A stretch of DNA of 64,000 bases from Algoriphagus aquaeductus (GCF_003253485.1 NZ_QKTX01000004.1:62001-126000), one strand, 5' to 3'; positions 9,194 to 19,034 are shown, counted from the stretch's first letter. The notes: generated from the sequence alone by a model not told the origin. Translations and numbers: made by a program.

Positions 9194-9540
9194 ATCTTGG
9201 CTAGGATTTGATTGGCCACGAATCCCAAGGTGATACTTCCATCGGGATACACGATCACCGGTCGCTTGATCATGCTGGAGTTGTCGATCAAAATCGGAAG
9301 TGCTGTTTTTACATTTTCCAAATCGGCTTTTTGACTATCCCCCATTTTTCGATAGGTCGTACCTTGTTTATTGACCAAGGAAGTCAAAGAAGTTTTTTCC
9401 AAAAAAGAAGTCAACAGGGCTGCTGTAGGCTTTTGCTTTTTGTAATCGATGAATTCGTAGGCTATTCCCTTCTCCTCCAAAAAGGTGAAGGTCTTCTTCA
9501 TCGTGTCGCAATTCTTGATACCGTATACTTTCAGACTCAT
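9190..9540 (-). CDS. ArsC/Spx-family thioredoxin-fold protein (YffB-like)
   Basis: A 116-residue ArsC-family protein. KVYGIKNCDTMKKTFTFLEEKGIAYEF is the typical first beta-alpha-beta unit with one Cys near residue 11 (NCDTM). The segment NKQGTTYRKM and the C-terminal IKRPVIVYPDG place it in the YffB/Spx branch. It lacks the CxxC of Spx and of typical arsenate reductases. The probable role is a glutathione- or thiol-dependent reductase or a regulator; the sequence does not decide. It is the last gene of a minus-strand operon, 24 bases after hemL. Confidence 0.85.
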   Translation of the reverse strand: MSLKVYGIKNCDTMKKTFTFLEEKGIAYEFIDYKKQKPTAALLTSFLEKTSLTSLVNKQGTTYRKMGDSQKADLENVKTALPILIDNSSMIKRPVIVYPDGSITLGFVANQILAKI

Positions 9541-9564
9541 TTTAGCTTGGTTTTGGAATTTGGA

Positions 9565-10857
9565 CTACTGGTGAATTACACGGATACTCTCCTCATGAGC
9601 CAACAAAATTCTCCCAATCAGTTCATCGGTCAGGGCAGTGGAAAGGAATAAACTCTCAAACTGAGAAGGGGCCAAATACACCCCGCGTTTGAGCATTTCT
9701 TGAAAATATCTTCCAAAGAGCACCGTATCCGAGGTTTTTGCGGATTCAAAATCGATCACCGGCTGCTGGGTAAAAAACAAGGAATACATACTTCCTACGA
9801 AATTAACCGTGTAGTTCAGGTTTTGATCGTGATTGATTTTGGTAATCCCTTCTGCTATTTTTCTACCGATCAGTGCCAGTTGTGCATAGACTTCCGGATG
9901 GGTATCCAAGTAGCGAAGCATGGCCAATCCGGCTGCCATGGCAATAGGATTTCCGGACAAGGTCCCTGCCTGATACACCGGACCTGCAGGAGAGACGAAT
10001 TGCATGATTTCTTTTTTCCCTCCATAAGCCCCAACTGGCATACCACCACCGATGATTTTACCCAAAGTGGTCATGTCCGGAGTCACTCCGAAAAGCTCCT
10101 GAGCCCCACCTTTGGCCAATCTGAACCCGGTCATGACTTCGTCAAAAATGAGCACAATTCCTTCTCGGGTACAGATTTCCCTTAATCCTTCCAAATAACC
10201 CGGAAGAGGTAAGGTCAAGCCCATATTTCCGGGCACAGGCTCCAATATCAGTGCAGCGATTTCCCCTTTGTTGGCTTCAACTAACCTTTCGATGGCCTCT
10301 AAGTCATTGTAAGGAGCTAGTAAGGTGTCTTTTGCAGTACCCACAGTTACTCCCGGAGAATCCGGATTGCCCATGGTGATCGCACCAGAACCGGCGGAAA
10401 TCAGAAAAGAATCTCCATGGCCATGGTAGTGACCTTCCATTTTGATGAATTTGTCCCGACCTGTAAATCCTCTTGCCACACGGATAGCTGACATGGTGGC
10501 TTCCGTTCCGGAGTTGACCATGCGGACTTTTTCTACAGAAGGCACCATCTTCACGATGAGTTCAGCCATTTCCACTTCTCTGGCAGTGGGAGCGCCAAAA
10601 GAAGTTCCGTTTTCCATGGCTTGAATCACCGCCTCTCGAATCATCGGATGATTATGCCCCAGAATCATAGGGCCCCAGCTATTGATCAATTCGATGTAAG
10701 AATTTCCATCTTCATCAAAAAGGTAGGCTCCGTCTGCTTTTTTGATAAAAATCGGCTCACCGCCGACTGCCCGAAAAGCACGGACAGGTGAATTCACCCC
10801 ACCTGGAATAAAGGTTTTGGCATGAGCGAATAATCGCTTGCTTTCAGAAATCTGCAT
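9565..10857 (-). CDS. hemL: Glutamate-1-semialdehyde 2,1-aminomutase
   Basis: PLP enzyme that converts glutamate-1-semialdehyde to 5-aminolevulinate in the C5 haem/tetrapyrrole pathway, in the cytosol. Its 430 residues are full length. Motifs are FIPGGVNSPVRAFRAVGGEP at the N-terminus, GHNHPMI, VNSGTEATMSAIRVARG, ILEPVPGNMG, LIFDEVMTGFR and TLGKIIGGGMPVGAYGG, which holds the PLP lysine. It sits 3 bases after the stop of the upstream binding-protein gene, in one operon. Identification is secure. Confidence 0.97.
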   Translation of the reverse strand: MQISESKRLFAHAKTFIPGGVNSPVRAFRAVGGEPIFIKKADGAYLFDEDGNSYIELINSWGPMILGHNHPMIREAVIQAMENGTSFGAPTAREVEMAELIVKMVPSVEKVRMVNSGTEATMSAIRVARGFTGRDKFIKMEGHYHGHGDSFLISAGSGAITMGNPDSPGVTVGTAKDTLLAPYNDLEAIERLVEANKGEIAALILEPVPGNMGLTLPLPGYLEGLREICTREGIVLIFDEVMTGFRLAKGGAQELFGVTPDMTTLGKIIGGGMPVGAYGGKKEIMQFVSPAGPVYQAGTLSGNPIAMAAGLAMLRYLDTHPEVYAQLALIGRKIAEGITKINHDQNLNYTVNFVGSMYSLFFTQQPVIDFESAKTSDTVLFGRYFQEMLKRGVYLAPSQFESLFLSTALTDELIGRILLAHEESIRVIHQ

Positions 10858-10860
10858 GAT

Positions 10861-12498
10861 TTAGTTTAAAGGAATCAATTCTCCGGATTCAAGTTTGAAA
10901 ACCGGCGAATAAGTATTGTTGTTTGTGTTTTTGAAATTGAATCCCCAGGTAAGTTTCCCCGGCTGATAGCTTTTTTGATCCAAGGTTTTCCGAATATCAA
11001 AATCATTTACGAACTGGGCATTGGAAACGACCCAATTGGCCAACTCTGCTCCCAGGATCACATTCAGGGTAGGATACGACAGGAATTTACCATAATGCAC
11101 CTTTCTGAATGCTGACATCTCTTCGGATTCAAATTTTGGGGTATTGTTGGAGATAAAGTAAAAATTGGGGAACTCCAACATTTCATAATTCGCAAAATTG
11201 AAACCCAACCAGGAATCCATTACCAAAAGTGGAACGGAAGTGGTAATACTCTCCATCAGCGCAAATACTGACTGAGCGATTGCCGGATCATCCGTCAATA
11301 GAATTACCTGATCAACTGTCGGATTATTTCCTCTTCTGATTCCAAGCTCCTGCAAAAAAGAAGATGCATTTTTTGGATCAACTTTTTGGGACTTGGTGAT
11401 GCGAAATCCAGCCTTACTTAAGTCCACTTGCAGGAGTTGGGCCAATCGCTCATCCCTAGCACTTCCGCTGTAAGCAATGGCCACGGATTTTCCCCAGTTT
11501 TGGGTGACCAAGCCAGACGAAATACCCTTGGAAAGAGATACTACGGAAGGTCTAAAGAGGTAACTGTACGCAGTATCCTCAAACCGCTCTCCCAGATTAC
11601 TCAAGGGATGGATAAAAGGTATTTTTTGCGCCTCGGCAAAAGCACTGATCAGCTCTGTTTCATCAGGGTAGATGGGGCCAATAATCAGGTCTGCAGCAAG
11701 CACCGCCGGATCTTTCAGGATCGAATTCAGTCGGTTCAAGTCTCTCTTGGAATCAAACGTATTAAGGTTGATTTGAACTCCTTGGGCTTTGATCTGGTCC
11801 ACCTGAAGTCTGATCCCCTGATAGAGTTCCAGCATAAAGTCAGTAGATGCAAGCCCGGAGATCGACTGAGTGGCACTATTGGTAAAGGGCAATATGACCA
11901 CAATATCCAAAACCTGGTCTTTGATAGCGGAAGGAGTCCCTGATTTCAGTACTTGGTTCAAAGCCATGCGCTCGGAAGCTGACATGACTTCCTTCTGTTG
12001 GAGCACCCAGGCCAAAGCCGCAGTAAATCCTTCATTCGACTTAAATTCCTCCAGATTAGTAATCAAAAAAGAAGGTGAGGAATCCTTCAAAAACGCAAAA
12101 GATGCATTAAAGGCTTTGGACAAAATCTCCTCATTCTTGATCTGTTTGATAATCCTCAGGGCATCTGTGAGCTGACTATTTTGAAAATAGGCTACTGCAA
12201 GCAGGTACTTAAGTTCATCCGACTTTCCCCAAGTTTTTCCATAAACTGGACGCAGGGCTTCAATTGCTGAAGCTGGCTGATTTACTTTGAGAGCGGCCTC
12301 AGCTGTATGGAATGCCGCATAATAGGACAGATTTCCATATTTTTCCTCGTTGAGAAACTCCTTCAGCAAATTGATGGCAGACCAATAATCCTGGCCTTTC
12401 AGCGCCGTTTTTGCCTTCTCATAATTTTCCGGAATATTCTGGCCACGAGTATGTCCTAAGACAAAAAATAAAAGGAGAATAAATAGGGATCTTCGCAT
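10861..12498 (-). CDS. Periplasmic-binding-fold protein with N-terminal TPR-like region
   Basis: A 545-residue exported protein. A signal peptide (LFILLLFFVLGHTRGQ) is followed by ~170 residues of helical TPR-like sequence (ALKGQDYWSAINLLKEFL, YAAFHTAEAALKVNQPASAIEAL). The rest resembles type 1 periplasmic ligand-binding proteins: DIVVILPFTNS, AADLIIGPIYPDETELISAFAEAQKIPFIHPLS, GKSVAIAYSGS, VDQVILLTDDP. TPR plus this fold is the architecture of LpoA-type activators of penicillin-binding proteins, but Bacteroidota have many uncharacterised homologues, so the ligand or partner is unknown. It is the first gene of the operon with hemL and the ArsC-like gene and has a good promoter upstream. Confidence 0.75.
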   Translation of the reverse strand: MRRSLFILLLFFVLGHTRGQNIPENYEKAKTALKGQDYWSAINLLKEFLNEEKYGNLSYYAAFHTAEAALKVNQPASAIEALRPVYGKTWGKSDELKYLLAVAYFQNSQLTDALRIIKQIKNEEILSKAFNASFAFLKDSSPSFLITNLEEFKSNEGFTAALAWVLQQKEVMSASERMALNQVLKSGTPSAIKDQVLDIVVILPFTNSATQSISGLASTDFMLELYQGIRLQVDQIKAQGVQINLNTFDSKRDLNRLNSILKDPAVLAADLIIGPIYPDETELISAFAEAQKIPFIHPLSNLGERFEDTAYSYLFRPSVVSLSKGISSGLVTQNWGKSVAIAYSGSARDERLAQLLQVDLSKAGFRITKSQKVDPKNASSFLQELGIRRGNNPTVDQVILLTDDPAIAQSVFALMESITTSVPLLVMDSWLGFNFANYEMLEFPNFYFISNNTPKFESEEMSAFRKVHYGKFLSYPTLNVILGAELANWVVSNAQFVNDFDIRKTLDQKSYQPGKLTWGFNFKNTNNNTYSPVFKLESGELIPLN

Positions 12499-12533
12499 TT
12501 TCAGGGGAATTGAACAGGCGTGAAGTTATAGGC

Positions 12534-12563
12534 CAAATTTAAGCCAATATTTTCAAACCCAAA
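12534..12563 (-). promoter_or_regulatory. Promoter of the binding-protein/hemL/ArsC-like operon
   Basis: On the minus strand TTTG (12563-12560) is followed after 18 bases by TAAATTTG (12541-12534), matching the Bacteroidota pattern TTTG-N18..21-TAnnTTTG. The predicted start lies about 28 bases before the ATG at 12498. Confidence 0.65.
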
Positions 12564-12642
12564 GGAACATGGCGCCCTTATCTGGAATAGCCCGACCCGC
12601 TCAAGGAATTAAAATGCCCTTGAAATCCTTAAAAAGCAGCAC

Positions 12643-13638
12643 TTACCAAATCAAGGTTTCTTCCCGACGATGTCTTGGTTGGTAGGAATTAAACAAATTT
12701 AACACGGCAGTAAATTCATGAGTCCCGCCGGGAAGCAGGTAACTTTTTTGAACTGGAAACTCATACAAATACCCAATTCGCATGGAAGAAGTCAGAATCC
12801 CAAAATTGATATTGGAAGCGTAGTTCAAACGCTGTCCTGCGCCTACCCATACCTTTTCCATAAGCAAGGCTTTGATATTTACCTCCAGCACTTCAGGCAA
12901 GTCTTTTCTGGATCTGTAAAAACCATTAAACACCAAAGAAAGGTTTTCGGTCAATGATTCTCTGAGCCCAAACTGAACCATCTTTTCCGCGGGATAGGCC
13001 TCCATAAACTTATCCCCTTTGGTGAATTGCCCCCCATTGACCCGGTGCATTCCGTAGGAGAAATAATACTTTTTGTGAGTCAAAGCCAAGCCGATATTGA
13101 AGTCTACGACTTGCAAATCAGAAAATTGGCCCAAATATCTTCCCAAGATCGGATCATTTTGTTCCTCCCAAGTCAGCGAATTTCCGTCCAGACGAATAGT
13201 TTGGTAATTGACACCAGCGCCCAGTCTGAGGTTGTGGCTTTGAGTCAACCGTATCCTACTGGCATAGGAAAAAATCAATTCATTTTCCCGAAAAGCTCCA
13301 TGCGTATCACTGAGTACACTGATGGAAACGGCATTTTGTCCCATCAAAGCGGGGTCCTGCAACCCTGACAACTCTCCAAAATCCAACTCCGCACTTAGAA
13401 AATAGGTTTTCGGTGCTCCATTCATACCAGCCCATTGATTCCGGACAAAACTACGGATATTGGATCCCTCATATCCTGTCAATGCTGGGCTGAAATAATT
13501 CTGGAAATGTGAAAATTGAGAAACGAATTTTCGGGTTTGGGACTTTGCTTCCATCGCTGAGAGCACTGCAATGATCATAAGGACCACCACTTTGAGTGCC
13601 TTGGAAACCGATACCAGTTGAGATAGAATTAAGCTCAT
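12643..13638 (-). CDS. PorP/SprF family type IX secretion-associated outer-membrane protein
   Basis: A 331-residue beta-barrel candidate of the PorP/SprF family. A signal sequence (VVVLMIIAVLSAMEAKSQ) is followed by QFSHFQNYFSPALTGYEG, close to the family's usual opening, and by many alternating aromatic strands (YYFSYGMHRVNGGQF, LSLVFNGFYRS, INFGILTSSMRIGYLYEFP). Family members help deliver or anchor T9SS cargo, often one per large adhesin; SprF with SprB is the known example. The frame is open to 13761, but the ATG at 13638, eleven bases after the stop of the upstream GLUG/MBG gene, gives the signal peptide and is preferred. It is probably the dedicated partner of that upstream protein. Confidence 0.88.
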   Translation of the reverse strand: MSLILSQLVSVSKALKVVVLMIIAVLSAMEAKSQTRKFVSQFSHFQNYFSPALTGYEGSNIRSFVRNQWAGMNGAPKTYFLSAELDFGELSGLQDPALMGQNAVSISVLSDTHGAFRENELIFSYASRIRLTQSHNLRLGAGVNYQTIRLDGNSLTWEEQNDPILGRYLGQFSDLQVVDFNIGLALTHKKYYFSYGMHRVNGGQFTKGDKFMEAYPAEKMVQFGLRESLTENLSLVFNGFYRSRKDLPEVLEVNIKALLMEKVWVGAGQRLNYASNINFGILTSSMRIGYLYEFPVQKSYLLPGGTHEFTAVLNLFNSYQPRHRREETLIW

Positions 13639-13649
13639 GTCTTTTTCGA

Positions 13650-16478
13650 TTAATTGCCTCTCAGCAAATTGAGAACACCTCTTTTGGTTTGACCATCTGT
13701 CTCCAGTACCCAATAGTACGATCCCTCTGGAAGCACTTGACCATGAAAGGTCCCATCCCATTTCACATCCATGGACTGTGACTGAAAAACTACTTTACCT
13801 CCAGAATCAAAAACGGAAACTTTGAAGGATTTTTTTTGCAAACCATTGGAAAGCATCCAGGTGTCATTTACCCCATCTCCATTGGGTGAAAAGGAATTAA
13901 TTATCTCCAAATCCCTTTCCGAATTTCCTGAAACGGTTTTGGGTTCGATCGTAAATTTCTTTCTAAGGATATTCCCATCCCTATCCTCTACCTCTACTTC
14001 CAAGTCTATTGCAGCACTGGTCTTGGATAAGGAGATCCCCTTTGTCCGAAGCTCATCTTCTACAATCTCGAAATACTCCTGATACCCGCTTCCTTCGCTC
14101 AAACGGATCGAATGGATAGAATCAATGGGATCTATCACTTCCAGCTTGCTCAACAGACCATCATGAGCTTGTACAGGTCGGAATATCAAATCTTCAGGAG
14201 CAGGTTTAGGCAATACCGTCACAGTCATCGAAATATCAAACTCTTGAGGAATAAGGTAATTTTCGTCCCCAACGACTCCATCAACTTGATACTTTCCTCT
14301 TTTAAGAAATTGAACCTTTTCCGTATTCCACAATACATCAAGCTCCTTCCATGTTCCCTCTTGGGTCAGAAATTCACCCTTACCCGGTAACTGAGGCACT
14401 ATTGACCAAGGTGTAATGACCTCCGGAAAACCTCGCATGGAAATGATCAGGACCGGAGCGATTTGCAAAGAATCAGAAGTGTAAACCAAGGAATAGTTTG
14501 GCCCTGCCTGCAAACTGCCAGCAGAAATCAAATATTTCCCAACTTTTTCACCTTCTGCTCTTTGGAGTTCCCCGGTGAATAGATTTTCTGCCTCATCCTG
14601 CGGCGCGATACCCGATACTTGATAAGTCAATAGGGGATCAGTGGTTCCGAAGCTTTTTACCTGTGCATTGGCTTTGACCTTGAGTTCTCTCTTTAAAATC
14701 CGGAAATCCATTCCTTCAAACTCTAAAACGTAATTTTCTCCAGCAGTCAAGGATCCTTGTAACACCGGATATTGCCCTACTTGCTCGCCTTCCTGCCGAC
14801 TAAGCGTTCCCTCCATTACAACCAGTCCATCTTCATATTTCAGGCCTTCCACTTGGTAGGAAAGAACCGGATCAGGTTCCCCGTATACTTTGAACCAATT
14901 ATCATCCGCCTTTACTCTTAAAATTGCCGGATTGACAATCAATCGCTGTTCTTTTGGGCTTGAATTCCCATCCTCCACTTTTGCAAAAACCGTAGTAATA
15001 CCCGACTTAAGGATACGCGCATAGTTTCCTTCAATTTTGATAACCGTCGTATCTGAAGTCGTGTACAAAATCGGGAAATAGGAAGGGTCCATCTCTTCGC
15101 CAAGCTTCAATTCCGGATCTCCGTATGTGACCATTCGCTCACTTGGGAAATCATTTTCTCTAGGGACTCTGAGATTTTCCAGTCCCGGAATTGGATTAAC
15201 TGGCGGATTTTGACCCAGCTGATCGTAAGTGATCGTCCTTAAATAGGGATATGAAATGAATGGAAACTCTTTTGAAGGTTTTCTGATACTCCAAGTGGCA
15301 TCAAAGTCCCATTGGTTATTCTCCAAAAAGGTACCTGATTTGAGCTCCAGACTGGACTTCCCCTTATCTTCTGTCAAGGAGACAGCTGATGCTATGGCTG
15401 TTTCGTTCCAAAAAGCCTGAGTAATCTTGGTGTTTCCAAGACTTAGGCCGACCAAACCTCCGGAATTTGCTACCTCAGAGATAGTTCCTGCAAAATAGGC
15501 GGTTCTAACCAAGCCCCCGGACATCTTACCGACGATTCCTCCGGCAATTTCTCTCGAATTAATCTCGGCAATACTGTAACAGTCTTTTAGGGTGTGCAGA
15601 CCGGAGTTCGACTGGAAATACCCCACTAATCCTCCAACCTCAGATTCAGCCCCAACGTATCCGCTTGAAAATGAACGGATAATAGATGTTTGATAGGAAT
15701 TACCAACCAATCCACCCGCAGACTTTTTACCTGACACCTTACCTAAAGAGTAAGAATCGGAAATAGTGGCATTACCCAATGTCCCAATCAAACCGCCGAC
15801 ATAGGTAGAACCAGAGACAGAACCAGAAAACGAGCAATTTTCAATTCTGACATTTACTCCAACGCCAATGAGAGCACCAACATCCGACGCGCCGGTGATA
15901 GTCGCATTCCGCAATTGGATATGCTTGAATTCAGAATTGGAGGTACTTCCAAAGAGTCCAATTGCATTTTGTGTCCCTCGCTGGATTACCAAATCCGCGA
16001 TCACATGCCCATTTCCATTGAACCTCCCTTTGAAATTTACAATGGGAGCCCAGCCATTACCTTGATTTGACCCAAGGCCAGCCACTTCCTGATATCCTTC
16101 AGTGTTTTGATCAAGATGGGAGATCAAAATAAAATTGGAGTTTGGATTGAGACTGATGTTCTTAAGATGATACCAAGTTTGAATCTGAAATGGATTCTGA
16201 AGTGTTCCAGCACCTCCAGCATATTGTGCAAAAGAAGAAAAACAGAAAAAAGAAATTAACAACGTCAAGAGCAACCTCTTAAATAACAAACTAAGAGAAG
16301 GTGAAAATATTTTATTAAACTGAAACTCATTGAAAACAGCTGAGCGTTTTTCCAAGAAAAAAGCATTTCCGGAATCCAAGTTCCCGACTATGTTTTCAAA
16401 ATCCAAAATTGTCCCGAATGATCTCATCTTATAGATATATAATATCACAAAACTTAATTGGATGTAAAGTAAAAACAT
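13650..16478 (-). CDS. Large secreted GLUG/MBG repeat protein with gliding-motility C-terminal domain
   Basis: A 942-residue T9SS cargo candidate. The first ~65 residues precede a hydrophobic signal-like stretch (FKRLLLTLLISFFCFSSFAQ), so the true start may be later than the ATG used. Residues ~90-380 carry GLUG-type repeats of a beta-helix (VGGLIGTLGNATISDSYSLGKVSG, SAGGLVGNSYQTSIIRSFSSG). About 480-690 are MBG domains (FKVYGEPDPVLSYQVEGL, KSFGTTDPLLTYQVSGI), each closing with GENY/GPNYSL. The end, INSFSPNGDGVNDTWML to the last residue, is the gliding-motility-associated (type B) sorting domain. It lies directly upstream of the PorP/SprF gene, the usual cargo-plus-partner order. A surface adhesin role is inferred. 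Confidence 0.88.
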   Translation of the reverse strand: MFLLYIQLSFVILYIYKMRSFGTILDFENIVGNLDSGNAFFLEKRSAVFNEFQFNKIFSPSLSLLFKRLLLTLLISFFCFSSFAQYAGGAGTLQNPFQIQTWYHLKNISLNPNSNFILISHLDQNTEGYQEVAGLGSNQGNGWAPIVNFKGRFNGNGHVIADLVIQRGTQNAIGLFGSTSNSEFKHIQLRNATITGASDVGALIGVGVNVRIENCSFSGSVSGSTYVGGLIGTLGNATISDSYSLGKVSGKKSAGGLVGNSYQTSIIRSFSSGYVGAESEVGGLVGYFQSNSGLHTLKDCYSIAEINSREIAGGIVGKMSGGLVRTAYFAGTISEVANSGGLVGLSLGNTKITQAFWNETAIASAVSLTEDKGKSSLELKSGTFLENNQWDFDATWSIRKPSKEFPFISYPYLRTITYDQLGQNPPVNPIPGLENLRVPRENDFPSERMVTYGDPELKLGEEMDPSYFPILYTTSDTTVIKIEGNYARILKSGITTVFAKVEDGNSSPKEQRLIVNPAILRVKADDNWFKVYGEPDPVLSYQVEGLKYEDGLVVMEGTLSRQEGEQVGQYPVLQGSLTAGENYVLEFEGMDFRILKRELKVKANAQVKSFGTTDPLLTYQVSGIAPQDEAENLFTGELQRAEGEKVGKYLISAGSLQAGPNYSLVYTSDSLQIAPVLIISMRGFPEVITPWSIVPQLPGKGEFLTQEGTWKELDVLWNTEKVQFLKRGKYQVDGVVGDENYLIPQEFDISMTVTVLPKPAPEDLIFRPVQAHDGLLSKLEVIDPIDSIHSIRLSEGSGYQEYFEIVEDELRTKGISLSKTSAAIDLEVEVEDRDGNILRKKFTIEPKTVSGNSERDLEIINSFSPNGDGVNDTWMLSNGLQKKSFKVSVFDSGGKVVFQSQSMDVKWDGTFHGQVLPEGSYYWVLETDGQTKRGVLNLLRGN

Positions 16479-16786
16479 CTATTACACCTATACAAAAGAC
16501 CCTTGTTTCAAAAGCAGATTTTGAAACAAACAGAAAACAAAAAACAAATTACCCTATTTAAACAGCATTTTAAGCAAAAAATCAAAAATAACGCACTAAA
16601 AATCAAAAAGTTAATCCTATACCCAAAAAATGCAAATACAGCACTCTTAAGACACCAAATCCCCGACTTATTTATACAATAAACCAGATCAAAATTATAC
16701 TTATATAATAAAATAGAAAGACCTGTGTTCCAGCAAAACACAGGTCTATAAAAATAAACAAACAAACTATCTACCCTATTTAATAT
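16479..16786. other. AT-rich intergenic region
   Basis: 308 bases between the AraC-type gene and the GLUG/MBG gene. Apart from the terminator at 16711-16747 it is AT-rich sequence without recognisable coding, which should contain the promoter of the GLUG/MBG gene. An 85-codon minus-strand frame here runs through the terminator and is not considered real. Confidence 0.6.
16711..16747 (-). terminator. Terminator of the AraC-type regulator gene
   Basis: A perfect 11-bp stem (AGACCTGTGTT at 16719-16729 with AACACAGGTCT at 16737-16747) has a 7-nt loop. On the minus strand it is followed by a T-rich run. Confidence 0.85.
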
Positions 16787-17326
16787 CTATGCAGCTATAT
16801 TCTCATATTGTTTTCTATACTCCTTAGGACACATTCCAACCTCTCTTTTAAACACATTGAAAAATGTAATCCTAGAACTAAACCCGGCATCTCTTCCTAA
16901 AGCATCCAGCGTATATTTATCTAAATAGCCCTCTTCAATTTTTTCTACAGCATACTTTATTCTGTAAATATTAATCAGCTCTTTGAACGAATGTCCTGAC
17001 AATTTTTCAAGGACCTGCGTCACAACTCTTTGCTTCACTCCCAGCCTTTCCGCAAATTGCCCGACCGTAAGTCCATGAATTCTGAAGACTTTTTCCTCTA
17101 CAAACACGCTAAAAATTTTTTTTGTCAAGAGGTATTCGTCCAACTCTACATCCTCCATATCATGTTGGTCTTCCCCTCCACCGGTTGGGATGGGCTCAGG
17201 GGTATTGATCGCTGAAACGGGTTGATCTTCCGATTTGACTGGTTTCTTGTCGAAGAAAAATTTACCCACAACCACTCCAGCGAGCATGCTCAATAGTATT
17301 GTTGTGAATAATAGTCCTGTTTCCAT
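16787..17326 (-). CDS. Membrane-anchored AraC-family transcriptional regulator
   Basis: 179 residues. Residues ~5-25 (LLFTTILLSMLAGVVVGKFFF) are one transmembrane segment, followed by a charged linker. Residues ~70-175 are an AraC-type double helix-turn-helix (VGQFAERLGVKQRVVTQVLEKLSGHSFKELINIYRIKYAVEKI, then ALGRDAGFSSRITFFNVFKREVGMCPKEYRK). It resembles the C-terminal output part of larger Bacteroidota sensor-regulators but has no ligand-binding domain. A membrane-tethered DNA-binding protein is unusual and may respond to envelope state; targets are unknown. It stands alone, with its own terminator downstream. Confidence 0.85.
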   Translation of the reverse strand: METGLLFTTILLSMLAGVVVGKFFFDKKPVKSEDQPVSAINTPEPIPTGGGEDQHDMEDVELDEYLLTKKIFSVFVEEKVFRIHGLTVGQFAERLGVKQRVVTQVLEKLSGHSFKELINIYRIKYAVEKIEEGYLDKYTLDALGRDAGFSSRITFFNVFKREVGMCPKEYRKQYENIAA

Positions 17327-17445
17327 GATGTAGAGATCTTAAAAGCCCATCTTGTGCCCAATCGATGGCTAAAAGTAAGAAGGGTTTTTATGGACCACAT
17401 CCTGGTTGTAACGGTTTGTAAATGAAAAGCATGACATTAGTTAAA

Positions 17446-17474
17446 AAAAAAACCGGGCTTTGTAAGCCCGGTTT
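17446..17474 (-). terminator. Terminator of guaA
   Basis: AAACCGGGCTT (17450-17460) pairs with AAGCCCGGTTT (17464-17474) around a 3-nt loop. A run of A on the left gives a U tract on the minus strand, just after the guaA stop. Confidence 0.9.
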
Positions 17475-17493
17475 AAATTCATGGTATCTGGTG

Positions 17494-19023
17494 TTACTCC
17501 CATTCAATGGTTGCCGGCGGCTTGGAAGAAATATCGTAAACCACTCGATTCACGCCTTTTACACGGTTGATGATCTCATTGGACATTTTGCCTAGAAACT
17601 CATAGGGAAGATGGATCCAATCCGCGGTCATTCCATCCACAGAACCTACTGCCCGAAGTGCGACTACGCGCTCATAAGTTCGCTCGTCACCCATTACTCC
17701 GACAGATTGGATAGGCAATAAGATCGCTCCTGCCTGCCACACCTGATCGTAAAGGCCGTGATTTTTCAGTCCTTGGATAAAAATATGATCCACCTCCTGA
17801 AGGGTTTTCACTTTTTCTTCGGTGATATCTCCCAATATACGAATAGCCAAGCCTGGTCCAGGGAAAGGGTGACGGCCGATAATCGTTTCCACAATTTCCA
17901 AAGCCCGACCTACTTCCCGTACCTCATCTTTGAAAAGGGTATTCAAAGGCTCGACAACTGACAACTTCATGAAATCAGGAAGGCCGCCCACATTGTGGTG
18001 AGACTTGATGGTAGCGGATGGTCCTTTGACAGAAACTGACTCGATCACATCAGGATAGATAGTTCCTTGGCCCAACCATTTCACTCCTTCAATCTTGTGC
18101 GCTTCATCGTCAAACACTTCGATGAAAACACGGCCAATTGCTTTTCTCTTGGCTTCCGGATCAGTCAAGCCCGCCAAAGCATCGTAAAAACGCTGCTTGG
18201 CATCCACCCCGATCACATTCAAGCCCATGTGCTTGTAGGAATCAAGCACTTCTTCAAATTCATTTTTGCGAAGCAGACCATTATCCACAAACACGCAGGT
18301 CAGCTGGTCGCCAATCGCTCGGTGAATCAAGGTCGCGGCCACAGAAGAATCTACCCCACCGGACAGCCCCATCACCACTTTATCCGAACCGATTTTCTTT
18401 TTTAGCTCAGCAACTGTAGAATCTATAAAAGTATCAGAAGTCCAATCCTGAGAACAACCACAAATACCTACTACAAAATTTCTAAGAAGGTTTTTGCCTT
18501 CCAACGAGTGCGTCACTTCCGGGTGAAACTGGATCCCGTAGGTTTTTTCACCTTCGACTTTGAAAGCGGCAACCCGCACCGAAGAGGTACTCGCAATGAC
18601 TTCAAATCCTGCCGGAAGCTCCTTGATCGTATCCCCATGCGACATCCAAACCTGAGAGCCATGCGTCATTTCCTTCAAAAGATCGTGATGCAAGTCAATA
18701 TGATCGAGATTGGCACGACCGTATTCACGGATAGTCGAAGGAAGAACCTCTCCCCCATACTTGCTGGCTAAAAGTTGAGCGCCATAGCACACCCCCAAAA
18801 CAGGCAATTTTCCTCGGAAAGCATCCGTGTTCACATCAGGAGCACCTTCGTCCCGCACGGAGCAAGGCGAACCAGAAAGAATGATTCCCTTGATGTCAGG
18901 GGTGATTTCAGGGACTTTGCTGTAGGGGTGGATTTCGCAATAAACGTTGAGTTCGCGGACTCGTCTTGCTATCAGCTGGGTGTATTGAGATCCAAAATCT
19001 AGGATCAGGATTTGTTCTGCCAT
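17494..19023 (-). CDS. guaA: GMP synthase (glutamine-hydrolysing)
   Basis: Converts XMP to GMP using glutamine and ATP. The N-terminal class I amidotransferase has [19 protein letters not shown], the nucleophile in [10 protein letters not shown] near residue 80 and the His/Glu pair in FHPEVTHS. The ATP-pyrophosphatase P-loop is [11 protein letters not shown] near residue 220, and the C-terminal dimerisation domain ends in [14 protein letters not shown]. At 509 residues it is full length. The ATG at 19023 ([11 protein letters not shown]) is preferred over a TTG two codons upstream. A TACCTTTG word (19034-19027) ends only three bases before this ATG, so the transcript may be nearly leaderless. 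Confidence 0.97.
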   Translation of the reverse strand: MAEQILILDFGSQYTQLIARRVRELNVYCEIHPYSKVPEITPDIKGIILSGSPCSVRDEGAPDVNTDAFRGKLPVLGVCYGAQLLASKYGGEVLPSTIREYGRANLDHIDLHHDLLKEMTHGSQVWMSHGDTIKELPAGFEVIASTSSVRVAAFKVEGEKTYGIQFHPEVTHSLEGKNLLRNFVVGICGCSQDWTSDTFIDSTVAELKKKIGSDKVVMGLSGGVDSSVAATLIHRAIGDQLTCVFVDNGLLRKNEFEEVLDSYKHMGLNVIGVDAKQRFYDALAGLTDPEAKRKAIGRVFIEVFDDEAHKIEGVKWLGQGTIYPDVIESVSVKGPSATIKSHHNVGGLPDFMKLSVVEPLNTLFKDEVREVGRALEIVETIIGRHPFPGPGLAIRILGDITEEKVKTLQEVDHIFIQGLKNHGLYDQVWQAGAILLPIQSVGVMGDERTYERVVALRAVGSVDGMTADWIHLPYEFLGKMSNEIINRVKGVNRVVYDISSKPPATIEWE

Positions 19024-19026
19024 GCG

Positions 19027-19034
19027 CAAAGGTA
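19027..19034 (-). promoter_or_regulatory. Possible -7 box abutting the guaA start codon
   Basis: TACCTTTG on the minus strand matches TAnnTTTG and stops three bases before the guaA ATG. No TTTG at the normal -33 distance is seen, so the assignment is tentative. Confidence 0.35.

Noticed and set aside
16508..16765. 85-codon minus-strand frame
   Set aside because: It runs through a perfect terminator hairpin and has low-complexity, Phe/Cys/Tyr-rich sequence from AT-rich DNA.
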